Positions 48,438 through 58,094 of a stretch of DNA of 64,000 nt are shown in pieces. Origin of the DNA: Cryptomeria japonica. Its lineage: Eukaryota; Streptophyta; Pinopsida; Cupressales; Cupressaceae. Positions within the stretch are counted from its first letter, which is position 1; every line of letters starts with the position of its first letter. Under the pieces are notes generated by a model. It was not told the origin of the DNA and searched no databases. It saw nothing but the letters and a program-made list of their open reading frames with translations. The stretch lies in NCBI RefSeq assembly GCF_030272615.1, contig NC_081414.1:48104501-48168500 (forward strand), read 5' to 3'. The position numbers and the translations under genes were made by a program.

Positions 48438-48440
48438 AAA

Positions 48441-49552
48441 TGAAGAGGGAAAAACAGATTTGAAAGGTAAACTAATCAAAACATAACGAAATAAACATGC
48501 AGAATGTTAAAATATCATTAAAAGACCATTTCACCTTGCTATTTCACCTTCTCCTTTGGATTGAATTTGATGAAGTGAAGGTGCCCCTTGACAATGCTCC
48601 ACTTGATGTGCTCCTTTGATTGTTGGACGTAGATGGCTCTCCAATATTCTACACAAATGATTAGGATGAATGATAAGGATGAGATGATCAAGTTGCCAAG
48701 ATGATTTGGGCTCAAAAGGGCAGCATAAGCTTACTAGATTTCAAGATGTTCTGAATGAAGGGATGGAACCCTATTTTATAGGAAGAGGAGAGGAAAACGG
48801 ATGACTAGGATGAATTCAAGATGAAGGGCTAAGATTTACTTGAGCTCACACAAGCTCCAAGAGAGGGTGTGGAGACCAAGAAATATGCCTTAAAGGCATT
48901 TCGTATCTCCACACTCTACAAGATGCATTGGAGGAATTAAAAATTCTCCAAAAAGGGATATTATGGGGATTAGAAGAATAAAAAGAAATTAAAAATTCCT
49001 TGGGAGAGGGAAATGCCTAGAGGAATGTGAGATTTTGAAAATCTTACATTCACCTAGAAAAAGAGCATTTAAAGCTAGTGGCTGGATGAAAGGACAAACA
49101 GTTGACTTTGTGGCTAATCATGATGATTAGCCATTAACGACTCATTAGGAGGGGGATTAGAGGAAATGTTGGGTGGGATATATATTTGTAGGAGAATTTG
49201 ACTAGGAGAGAGAATGAGTGGAGGGCATAAAAAATTAGAAGAATAATGTTAAGTGAGTTTAGGGAGTTTCTAGAAGAATTTATTAGGTTAATGATGAATT
49301 AAGAAGATGATTTGTAGAAATCATGTAGGTTAACTAATTAATTGAAATTAATTAGCTAAGAGGAAGATTTGTGAGGATTTGATTTTTTAGAAGAATAAAG
49401 AAAGGGATTGATTTATTAAATAAATCATATGCTATAGTGACAATATTAATTATATTTAATTAATATTGAGAAGAATTTTAATTAACATAATTAATTAATT
49501 AATTATGTGAGGAATTAAAAATAATTAAAATAATTATTTTTAAGTGTCTACA
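48441..49552 (-). repeat. Element B 5' LTR (right copy)
   Basis: 1,112 bp, the partner of 35418-36534. On the minus strand it begins TGTAGACACTTAAAA at 49552 and ends CCCTCTTCA at 48441. It carries the TATA box at 48771-48780. Confidence 0.95.
48771..48780 (-). promoter_or_regulatory. TATA box (TATAAAATAG) in the element B 5' LTR
   Basis: The minus strand reads CTTCCTATAAAATAGGG. It lies about 330 bases before the LTR end, a normal U3/R position, and is nearly conserved in the other LTR. Confidence 0.6.
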
Positions 49553-49786
49553 GAAAGACAAAGAAACAATAGAGGAGGTGGATTCATGAGAGGTAGAGGA
49601 GGAAGAACAAATCAGACTTGGGAAGAAAAGGATAAAGACAAGGGGACTACTTCAGAACCAAGAGGAGGATACAACCATAGAGGTGGAAGATTTGGAGTAG
49701 GAAGAGGAAGTGGAACCTTTCAAGGCAAGTGTTTTAGTTGTAATGAGGTAGGTCATCAATCCTTTAGGTGTCCTAAGTGGATTTAA
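49553..49786 (+). pseudogene. Element A gag, C-terminal zinc-knuckle part
   Basis: Continues the gag reading from 35417 after the GAAAG target duplication. It is Arg/Gly-rich (RGRGGRTNQTWEEK, HRGGRFGVGRGSG), followed by the CCHC knuckle CFSCNEVGHQSFRC with all four ligands intact. It ends with TAA at 49784-49786. Gly/Arg-rich tails with one CCHC knuckle bind the RNA genome in many gypsy gag proteins. Confidence 0.85.
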
Positions 49787-50592
49787 TAAAATAAAGGAAA
49801 AGAGAGAAGAGTGGGTTTGAATCAAGAAGAAGAGAAGAAGGAAGACAGTGGACCAGTACTAGCATATCCAGAGACAGAGGGAGAATTCTTTATGGTGAGA
49901 CAAGGTGAGAAAGTACAAGAACCAAAGGTGACTATTTTCAGAACATATTGTTTGAGCAAGGGTAAATTATGTCAATTGATCATAGATTCTGGTTACATAA
50001 CAATTTGGTTTCAGTTGATATGGTGACTAAGTTGGGATTGACAATAGTAGATCATCCTAACCCTTACAAGGCCACTTGGGTTGATCAAGTGTTCAATGTG
50101 GAGGTTAGTTAGAGAGCTCTTGTTAATTTTTCAATTGGTCCCTATCAAGATCAGGTAATGTGTGATATCATACCTATGAGTTGTGGACATATAATTTGGG
50201 GTAGAACATGGCAATGGGTAAGAAGAACTCTTCATGATGGTTAATCAAATGCCTACATTGTGCATAAGGGTGGACAAAGATATAAGTTACTACCTCCGGA
50301 TTAAAGGAGTAATGACAAGATAGTGATATGTTTTGGAAGCAACATTCCATTGAATGTGCAGGGTAGAGATGAGTATGATACTAGTTGGGGGCAGAAAACC
50401 CAAGGTGACAAAAATCTGGTTATGACAGAGCAGCAGATTAGTCCTCAAAGAGTAGTAGATTGAGACTTGAAACATGTTCAAATAGGCACTCTCAAGTGTC
50501 CAATAGAAGGTCAGATGAAGGGAGAATAGGTTTAGGTGGTGCAGCAAACAACAAACCAAAATAGAATAGCAAAGTCAGATGGGATAGCAAGG
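49787..50592 (+). pseudogene. Element A protease remnant and adjoining sequence
   Basis: The stretch 49811-50026 has YCLSKGKLCQLIIDSG, the aspartic protease active site. A frameshift directly follows; the other frame gives NLVSVDMVTKLGL and later CDIIPMSCGHIIWGRTWQW, where GRPW is expected, so a Pro codon has changed to Thr. Past about 50290 only short broken frames are seen, and RT does not follow. Copia2 enters at 50593. Confidence 0.75.
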
Positions 50593-51170
50593 TGTTGGCA
50601 TTATGTGAACCGGTATGAGGACATAATGACATTGTGTGTTGTCATTGATGTCAATATGATGAAGAGAAGAGAACCGGTATAACACTGTGAACCGGCATTT
50701 GTGCCAAAGTGAAGCGGTGTGTTTGTTCAAGGTGAACCGGCATACAGTTATGGGAACCGGCACATGGAAGTGTTGTATGACTACCGGTTGGTAGTCTCAA
50801 CTTCAAGGTTTCTGGTTGAAGTTCTTCAAGCCTGTGTGACTCAACTGGTGACTTTGTGTAATGAATTAGCATGGTAACAAAGAACAGATCATGTTGCCAC
50901 GTCTACCTTGTGTGCATGAAGGATCTTGCATGAAGGAGATTGCTCCCATCTACCTCGGGAATGTGTGAAGCCTATAAACGGTGATAACGCGTGAAGGGTT
51001 ATCAGCCACCATGGAATCGGTGGAAAAAAAATGATGGAGAATGTCTTAAGATTGGATCAAGACTGTTGCATTTAATGCAATGTGCTCAACGGTCAGGATT
51101 GAACCATTTGAATTCCTTAACCTAACAAGTTTAGGGTTTAGGGTTTATGCTACCAACCTATCTATTTTCC

Positions 51171-51177
51171 TATAAGG
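51171..51177 (+). promoter_or_regulatory. TATA-like box in the copia2 LTR
   Basis: TATAAGG within TTTTCCTATAAGGTCGATG, kept in the 3' LTR near 57001 as CTATAAGGTT. It follows the telomere-like AGGGTTTA motif that often occurs near plant promoters. Confidence 0.4.
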
Positions 51178-51389
51178 TCGATGTTGTTTTTTCTTTCTGA
51201 GGTTGTTGGCAAAATTTGTGTGTGTGTATCCAAGAGAAGAGATACGTGATTCTTGCCAGACCATAGGAGAGAAGTGATACCTATAGAGTGTAAGTGCAGA
51301 ATGTGAAGAGGAGCTAAAGCGGATCTGCATTAGCATTGAGTGTTGTTACCAGATCATTGAAATACCTGTTGATCTCTAACCAGCTCAAT

Positions 51390-51560
51390 AGTTGGAAAAT
51401 CCCTTAACAGGGTAGCTTTAACCGGCTTGTTGTAAATCCTTTAACAGGGTGACTCAAAACCATTGAGTTCTTGAAATCCTCTAACAAGGTAACCTTTAAC
51501 AGGGTTTAACCCTTAACTAGGTATTCTAGCCATCCCTTAACCGGGTGATCCCTAACAGGA
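51390..51560 (+). repeat. Cluster of CCYTTAACAGGGT-type motifs in the copia2 LTR
   Basis: About eight diverged units such as AATCCCTTAACAGGGTA, AATCCTTTAACAGGGTGAC, AACCTTTAACAGGGT and CATCCCTTAACCGGGTGAT, spaced about 20-45 bases. The 3' LTR carries the same cluster near 57225-57390, and copia1's LTR carries it in inverse orientation at 25700-25880. The motif core CCYTTAAC..GGG is partly self-complementary. Confidence 0.65.
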
Positions 51561-52064
51561 TCGGTTCCTAATAGATACTATTGTATCATTCTCTAACTAG
51601 ACAAGGCTCCTAACAGAGTGAACTTCTAAAGAGTTCAAAAACAAGCTTGTGGGTATTCATCCCCACCGTGGTTTTTCCCATTTGGGTTTCCACGTTAAAA
51701 ATATGTGTCATATGTGATGTCTTCTTCATGTGATGCTATGTTGTTTTCTGTCAAGCGGTGAATCATGTTGATCTAGCTGTTATATGTATATCTTTGATGG
51801 TAGATTACATGTTCATGCACTAGGGTGAAATGGAAATGAAGTGTTAGATTGTATGAGAAGATAAGTGTCAACCGGGTTATGCTTGTCTCAGTTATTATGG
51901 GTTTTGTTGGTTGTACTCTGTTTAAAGACCGGTGTTACTATTTGTCTGTCAATGCACAATGTCTGCTAACAAACCGGTTTAAGATTGTGTTTTTGTCTAT
52001 ACCGGTTCACCCCCCCCCTCTCAGTACCAGTTTGGTACTATCTGTTCATCATTGAGTTATCAAT

Positions 52065-52076
52065 TGGTATCAGAGC
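52065..52076 (+). other. copia2 primer binding site (initiator tRNA-Met)
   Basis: TGGTATCAGAGC, two bases after the LTR end. Perfect match to the usual plant copia site. Confidence 0.95.
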
Positions 52077-52133
52077 ATCCTCCAGGTCCTCTGTGTTATA
52101 AGCTTAACCACTTGAGGTAAGGATCCCAGTCTA

Positions 52134-52964
52134 ATGATGAAGAGGGAAGGTCGAAAGTTTAACAAAGAAAACTTTAGTATATGGAAAGACAGAATGAAGA
52201 TATACATCAGAAGCAAGGGTGCTCAACACTGGAGCTATGTTGAGAATTCCTATATTGCCCCTACTGGTACTCTCACCGATGACCAAAAGAGAGAAATACA
52301 AGAGAATGGGCAAGTCATGGAAGCCCTAATTAGTAGTTTATCGGATATTGATTTTATTGATGTCCAAGATAAGGTAAATCCCAAAGAGGTATGGGATACT
52401 CTTCAAAATATCTATGGTGGTGATGAGCATGTAAAACAAGCTAAGGAAGAAAGTCTTAGAGGGAAGTTTGAAGACATGCGGATGGTTGAAGGTAAGACCA
52501 TTCAACAGTATGGAATAAGAATCAAAACCGTTGTTGGAGATATCAAGAGTGTAGGTGGTAAACTGGAAGATTCCACTGTGGTAAGAAAAGTCCTGAGATC
52601 CTTATTACCAGTCTATACAATAAGGGTTGTTGCTATTCAGGAGTTGAGATCAATAGACAAGACTAAGGTATCCCTAGACACCATCATTGCAAAGTTGATA
52701 GCCTATGAGCTAAACAGTTTTGATGGCAGTGTTCAAAAGACTGAATTAGCTTTTAAAGCTTATGTTGTACCATCCAGAAAAGGAAAAGAAGCTAGCACTA
52801 GTGGTGAACCAAGATAGAGTAGAGAAATGGATGATGAGGAGATTCTGATGGCATTTGAAGCTCTTCTTGCTAGGAAACTTCCTAAGGGAACCGACAAATA
52901 CAGAGGTAAGCTCCCTTTGAAATGCTTTTCTTGTAACCGGATAGGACATATTGCTGTAAACTAT
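52134..52964 (+). pseudogene. copia2 gag
   Basis: UBN2-type copia gag from the ATG at 52134 (MMKREGRKFNKENFSIWKDR). Blocks: PKEVWDTLQNIYGGDEHVKQ, FEDMRMVEGKTIQQYGIRIK, VRKVLRSLLPVYTIRVVAIQ and IAKLIAYELNSFDG. A TAG at 52815-52817 interrupts; the same frame continues at 52827. The nucleocapsid zinc knuckle CFSCNRIGHIAVNYPN has Tyr (TAT, 52962-52964) where the fourth ligand Cys is expected, a G-to-A change that would break zinc binding. Fused in frame to the protease. Confidence 0.92.
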
Positions 52965-54461
52965 CCTAATGGCAATAACAAGGACAAATCGGAAAGGTTC
53001 AAGAAATTCAAAGGAGGAAACCAGAGAAACTATTTTGTGGTAGTTGATGAAGGTGTCATAGATGAAGAATCAGAAGATGAAGAAAATGAAGATATTGTGT
53101 TTGTTGCTGTCAAGGAAGATATGTCAGACAAGAAGGCTCTTGTCTCCCAGTTTGATAACTCCAATGAGTGGATTATTGACAGTGGTTGTTCTCACCATAT
53201 GACTGGTGACCAGAGCAAGTCTCTATCCTTGGAAGAGTATGATGGTGGTGTGGTTCGCTTTGGTAATGATGCACCATGCATAGTCAAAGGCAGAGGGTCC
53301 ATCTCTCTAAATGGAAAGAGTAGTGTTGACAATGTGTATTGGGTTGATGGTCTCAGACACAACCTTCTGAGCATTGCCCAGCTAAATGATAGTGGTTTCA
53401 CTCTAGAATTCAAGAATGGAGTGTGCAGAATCAAAGGAAAGAATGGTCAATTGGTGGCCACCGGCATGCAAACCAAAGGTAACCTATTTCAGCTGAATGC
53501 AAATATAAGTACATGTCTTATGGCTAAATTTGATGATAGCTGGATATGGCATAGGAGACTCTGCCATGTAAACTTTGATAATATTGTGAAGGCTAGTAAG
53601 ATCAAGGTAGTTAGAGGGTTGCTGGTGCTAAGAAAACTGGATAATACCTTGTGTAGAGAGTGTCAATTGGGGAAAATGTCTTCCTCAACCTTTAAAGGTA
53701 AATCTTTCACTACTGACAATTTTCTTGATCTTGTGCATACTGATTTGTGTGGTCCTATGAAAACTAGGAGTGTGCAGGGTGATAGGTACTTCATGATTCT
53801 CACTGATGATTGCTCAAGAATGATGTGGGTCACATTCTTGAAAGATAAGTCTGAAGCTTTTGTAAAGTTCAAAGCTTTCAGAGCATTAGTGGAGAAGGAA
53901 AGCGGTAAAAGGATCAAGTGCCCGAGAACTGATCAAGGAGGGGAATTCACTTCTGGTGAATTCAACAAGTACTGTGAAGAACATGGCATCAAGAGACAAC
54001 TGTCTGCCCCTCGGACTCCATGACGGAATGGCCTAGAAGAGAGGAATAACCGGACTGTGGTTGAAGCAACTAGAACTATGTTGATTCAAGGAAAGGTAGC
54101 CCACACCTTTTGGAGAGAAGCGGTGAGCACTGTAGTCTACACAATGAACCGAGTACTCATCAAGAAAGGTAAGGATAAAACTCCTTATGAGTATTGGACC
54201 GGTAAGACACTTGTGGTTAGCTACTTTAGAGTGTTTGGTAGCAAATGTTACATCAAAAGGAGAAAACACCAGAGCAAATTTGATGCGAAATGTGATGAGG
54301 GAATATTCCTAGGGTATTCCACAAAGAGAAAAGCTCTCAAGTGTTTCACTAATAAGACTCAGAGAATTATGGAAAGCATCAATGTAAGAGTTGATGAAAC
54401 CTCTGAGAAAACTGAGGAAACTAGTAGTGAGCAAGCGGTAAATGAACCGGTTGTCAGTTAA
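52965..54461 (+). pseudogene. copia2 protease and integrase
   Basis: An acidic linker leads to the protease active site EWIIDSGCSHHMTGD (about 53166-53210). Then come GLRHNLLSIAQLNDSGFTLE, the integrase zinc-binding HRRLCHVNFDN...CRECQLGKM (53550-53680), and the catalytic core with LVHTDLCGPM, CPRTDQGGEF and NGLEERNNRT, all three acidic residues present. A TGA at 54021-54023 sits two codons before that NG (CGA to TGA). After integrase, KTPYEYWTGKT and FDAKCDEGIFLGYSTKRKAL are usual C-terminal blocks. A TAA ends the stretch at 54459-54461 (CAA to TAA). Confidence 0.93.
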
Positions 54462-55625
54462 CCAAGTACCAGTAGCAGTGTTCCTACACCGGTAGATGTA
54501 GATGCTGATACTTATGGAGATGAGGATGAAGAAGAAAAGCAAGAGGAATCTATCAAGACCATTCCTCGGTATGTCAAGTTGAATCATGATCCTAAGCAGA
54601 TCATAGGAGATAAGGATGCAGGAATCCTTACAAGAAGAAAGGTCAGAGAAAACTGATGTATGATCTCTGAATTTGAGCCTAAATCATTCAAAGAGGCACA
54701 TAAAGATGAAGACTAGATCAAGGAAATGGAAGAGGAACTTGACCAGATAGAGAAAAATGGTACATGGTCTTTGGTACCCAGGCTGGAGCATAAAAATGTC
54801 ATTGGTACTAAATGGGTCTTCAGAAATAAGCTGAATGAGGATGGCACAGTGATTAGGAACAAAGCCAGATTGGTGTGCAAAGGCTATGCCCAAGAAGAAG
54901 GAGAAGACTATGGAGAAACCTTTGCTCCTGTAGCCAGATTGGAAGGAGTTTGTATGCTTCTTGCATATGCAGCTTTTAAAGGATTCAAAGTATATCAAAT
55001 GGATGTAAAATCTGCATTCCTAAATGGTGTACTTGAAGAGGAGGTGTATATAGAGCAACCAGATGGGTTTTCCCTATCTGAAGATAGTGACATGGTGTGT
55101 AGGCTACATAAAGCCTTATATGGTCTAAAGCAGGCACCTAGAGCATGGTATGAACGCCTGCATTCCCATCTTGTGAAGATTGGATTTGAGAGAACAAGTG
55201 AAGATAGCAATATCTACTTGAAGTCTGAAGGAGATCAGATCCTAATCTGTGAGGTATTTGTTGATGACATTATCTTTCGTGGATATGACAAGATGAGTCA
55301 TGAGTTTGCAGATGAGATGAAGAAAGAGTTTGAGATGTCACTCATAGGGGAGATTAAGTTCTTCATTGGACTGCAGATCCAACAGATGAAAGATGGTATC
55401 TTTATCACTTAGTCCAAGTATGTCAAAGAGGTGTTGAAGACCTTTGGCATGGAAGATAGCAAACCAGTTGGTACACCGATGGTGACCAGTTGTAAACTAT
55501 CCAAAGAGGATGACTCAACATTGGTTGATAAGAAGGAATACCAATCAATGATTGGTAAGTTGCATTATGTAGTGCATAGCAGACCAGATATTGCACATGC
55601 AGTTGGCATTACTGTAAGGTTCTAG
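54462..55625 (+). pseudogene. copia2 reverse transcriptase
   Basis: Same frame as gag and integrase. Blocks: [95 protein letters not shown], the catalytic VFVDDIIF and [15 protein letters not shown], then MEDSKPVGTPM and SMIGKLHYVVHSRPDIAHAV. Stops: TGA at 54654, TAG at 54714-54716 (where Trp is expected, TGG to TAG), TAG at 55411-55413 (CAG to TAG before SKYVK) and TAG at 55623-55625 (CAG to TAG). All fit C-to-T or G-to-A changes. Confidence 0.95.
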
Positions 55626-56176
55626 AAAAGCCCAAGAGAATCCCACTTGGTTGTACTCAAGCAGATTCTTAGGTATCTAAAGGGAACTGTTGATTATGGA
55701 TTGTGGTATCCATATAGCAAGGATTTCAACTTGAAAGTATACACAGATGCTGATTGGGCAGATAATGTAGATGACCAGAAAAACACAACCAGTGGTGCAT
55801 TCTTTCTTGGTGGTAGACTGGTCTCATGGATGAGTAAGAAGCAGAGTTGTATCTCTCAGTCCACAGTGGAAGCACTCAGACAATTTGGATGAAGCATGTG
55901 TTAAATGGCTTCAAAGTTCCTGTATCTGAACCGGTAAGTATATTTTGTGACAATACTAGTGCAATTAACATCTCCAAGAATCTGGTTTTACATTTTAGAA
56001 CCAAGCACTTTGAGCTTAAGTATCATTTCTTGAGGGAAAAGGTTCAGAACAAAGAGATTGCACTGGAACATGTTTCCAGTAAGGAGCAGTTAGCAGACAT
56101 ATTCACCAAGCCTCTCCCAAAGGCTACATTTATGTACTTAAGAGGTGAATTAGGGGTGTTGCCCCTTCAGGAGTAA
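55626..56176 (+). pseudogene. copia2 RNase H
   Basis: Blocks: VLKQILRYLKGTVDYGLWY, VYTDADWADNVDDQKNTTSG (catalytic Asp), GRLVSWMSKKQSCISQSTVE, then a frameshift near 55870 with apparent loss of the residues that normally follow STVEA. The other frame (55847-56176) resumes with TIWMKHVLNGFKV, IFCDNTSAINISKN, RTKHFELKYHFLREKV and HVSSKEQLADIFTKPLP, ending with TAA at 56174-56176. The frameshift would cut off two of the acidic positions. Confidence 0.92.
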
Positions 56177-56411
56177 ACTAAAGGCATATGTTCCACATCA
56201 GTCAGGTATTGCATAGTCAATTTTTTTTGGATTGATGTGTTGAAGGATGCTACTCCTCAAGGGGAGCAGCATAATGGAATAGGGAAGCTTATGCCTCCAC
56301 TTTGGCATTGTTATCAAAGGGGGAGAAGATGTGAAGCGGAGAAGATATCTGCAGAAAATGGGGGAGAAGATGTGAAGCAGAGAGATATCTTTGTATATTA
56401 CCATCAATGCC

Positions 56412-56423
56412 AAAGGGGGAGAT
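56412..56423 (+). other. copia2 polypurine tract
   Basis: AAAGGGGGAGAT directly before the 3' LTR start at 56424. The preceding 235 bases after the polyprotein stop are non-coding; they contain another AAAGGGGGAGAAGATG (56318-56333) that could be an internal second tract. Confidence 0.9.
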
Positions 56424-57897
56424 TGTTGGCATTATGTGAACCGGTATGAGGACATAATGACATTGTGTGTTGTCATTGATGTCAATATGATGAAGAGAAG
56501 AGAATCGATATAACACTGTGAACCAATATTTGTGCCAAAGTGAAGCGGTGTGTTTGTTCAAGGTGAACCAACATATGGTTATGGGAACCGGCACATGGAA
56601 GCATTGTATGACTACCGGTTGGTAGTCTCAACTTCAAGGTTTTCGGTTAAAGTGCTTCAAGCCTGTGTGGCTCAACCGATGACTTTGTGTGATGAGTTAG
56701 CATGGTAACAAAGAATAGATCATGTTGCCACGTCTACCTTGTGCACGTGAAGGATCTTGCATGAAGGAGATTTCTCCCATCTACCTCGAGAATGTGCGAA
56801 GCCTGTAAACGGTGATAACGTGTGATGGGTTATTAGCCGCCATGAAATCAGTGGAAAATGAACGATGGAGAACGTCTTAAGATTGGATCAAGACTGTTGC
56901 ATTTAATGCAATGTGCTCAATGGTCAAGATTGAACCATTTGAATTCCTTAACCTAACAAGTTTAGGGTTTATGGTTTATGCTACCAACCTATCTGTTTTC
57001 CTATAAGGTTGATGTTGTTTTTTCTTTCTGAGGTTGTTGGCAAAAGTTGTGTGTGTGTATCCAAGAGAAGAGATACGTGATTCTTGCTAGACCAGAGGAG
57101 AGAAGTGATACCTACAGAGTGTAAGTGCAGAAGGTGAAGAGGATCTAAAGTGGATCTGCATTGGCATTGAGTGTTGTTACCAGATCATTGAAATACCTAT
57201 TGATCTCTAACCAGCTCAATAGTTGGAAAATCCCTTAACAGGATAGCTTTAACCGGCTTGCTGTAAATCCTTTAACAGGGTGACTCAAAACCATTGAGTT
57301 CTTGAAATCCTCTAACAAGGTAACCTTTAACATGGTTTAACCCTTAACCGGGTATTCTAGCCATCCCTTAACCGGGTGATCCCTAACAAGATCGGTTCCC
57401 AACAGAACGTATTGTATTTGTCTCTAACTGGACAAGGCTCCTAACAAAGCGGACTTCTAAAGAGTTCAAAAACAAGCTTGTGGGTATTCATCTCCACCGT
57501 GGTTTTTCCCAGTTGGGTTTCCATGTGAAAAATATGTGTGTCATATGTGATGTCTTCTTCATGTGATGCTATGTTGTTTTCTATCAAGCGGTGAATCATG
57601 TTGATCTAGCTATTATATGTATATATTTGATGGTAGATTACCTGTTCATGCACTAGGGTGAAATGGAAATGAAGTGTTAGATTTATGAGAAGATAAGTCT
57701 CAACCGGTTTATACTGGTCTCAGTTATTATGGGTTTTGCCGATTGTACTCTGTTTAAAGACCGGTGTTACTATTTGTCTGTCAATGCACAGTGTTTGCTG
57801 ACAAGCCGGTTTAAGATTGTGTTTTTGTCTATACTGATTCACCCCCCTCCCCCTCTTAGTACCGGTTTGGTACTATCCATTCATCATTGAGTTATCA
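56424..57897 (+). repeat. copia2 3' LTR
   Basis: 1,474 bp, aligned end to end with the 5' LTR. Visible differences are mostly single transitions, for example ACCGG to ATCGA-type changes near 56505, plus a few one- to three-base indels. Confidence 0.95.
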
Positions 57898-57902
57898 CAA
57901 GG

Positions 57903-58094
57903 CAACAATCTGATCCTAAAACAAGACCTAATTAATTTTGTTTTCATTTTTAATATTTTTGGCAAAGTGAGTGCAGGTTATGGAAGGAAAAAGATCACAT
58001 TGGGAGACCAACCAATAAGGAGGCATTGGCCAGTTGATGGAGGCAAACTCAAGTCGAACTCTTGGGACAAGAGTTTCTTCATTTTGGGGGAGCA
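57903..58094 (+). other. Element A 3' internal tail and polypurine tract
   Basis: A short segment between copia2 and the element A 3' LTR, with no RT or integrase motifs. TTTTGGGGGAGCA (58082-58094) directly precedes the LTR and is the polypurine-type tract. The open frame starting at 57967 crosses into the LTR and is not a supported gene. Confidence 0.7.

Larger units (their letters stand above)
35418..49552 (-). mobile_element. Element B: complete Tat-type Ty3/gypsy retrotransposon inside element A
   Basis: 14,135 bp, LTRs 35418-36534 and 48441-49552, flanked by perfect target duplications GAAAG (35413-35417 and 49553-49557). Genes read on the minus strand: PBS 48437, a long leader, gag 45716-43737, protease, G-patch, RT, RNase H, second RNase H, integrase to 38546, a tandem repeat, then a polypurine tract at 36548. 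The second RNase H follows the first, the arrangement I know for Tat. Both LTRs and all domains are present, but stops, a frameshift before integrase and a catalytic-residue change make it dead. Confidence 0.95.
50593..52062 (+). repeat. copia2 5' LTR
   Basis: 1,470 bp. It contains several ACCGGT/AACCGG motifs, a TTTAGGGTTTAGGGTTTA telomere-like stretch (51130-51147), a TATA-like CTATAAGG at 51170-51177, a cluster of CCTTTAACAGGGT-type motifs (51390-51560) and a C-run (52009-52018) near the 3' end. Confidence 0.95.
50593..57897 (+). mobile_element. copia2: full-length Ty1/copia retrotransposon
   Basis: 7,305 bp with LTRs 50593-52062 and 56424-57897, both TGTTGG...TATCA, flanked by perfect target duplications CAAGG (50588-50592 and 57898-57902). 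PBS for initiator tRNA-Met at 52065, polypurine tract at 56412, and one polyprotein region in copia order gag-PR-IN-RT-RH from 52134 to 56176. All in-frame stops but no domain loss mark it as a relatively young but dead copy. The LTRs are clearly alike with scattered differences, many of them C/T or G/A. Lineage within copia not assigned. Confidence 0.97.

Noticed and set aside
51130-51147. Interstitial telomere repeat TTTAGGGTTTAGGGTTTA
   Set aside because: Only about two and a half units, within an LTR near its TATA box; more likely a promoter-type telo motif than a telomere relic.
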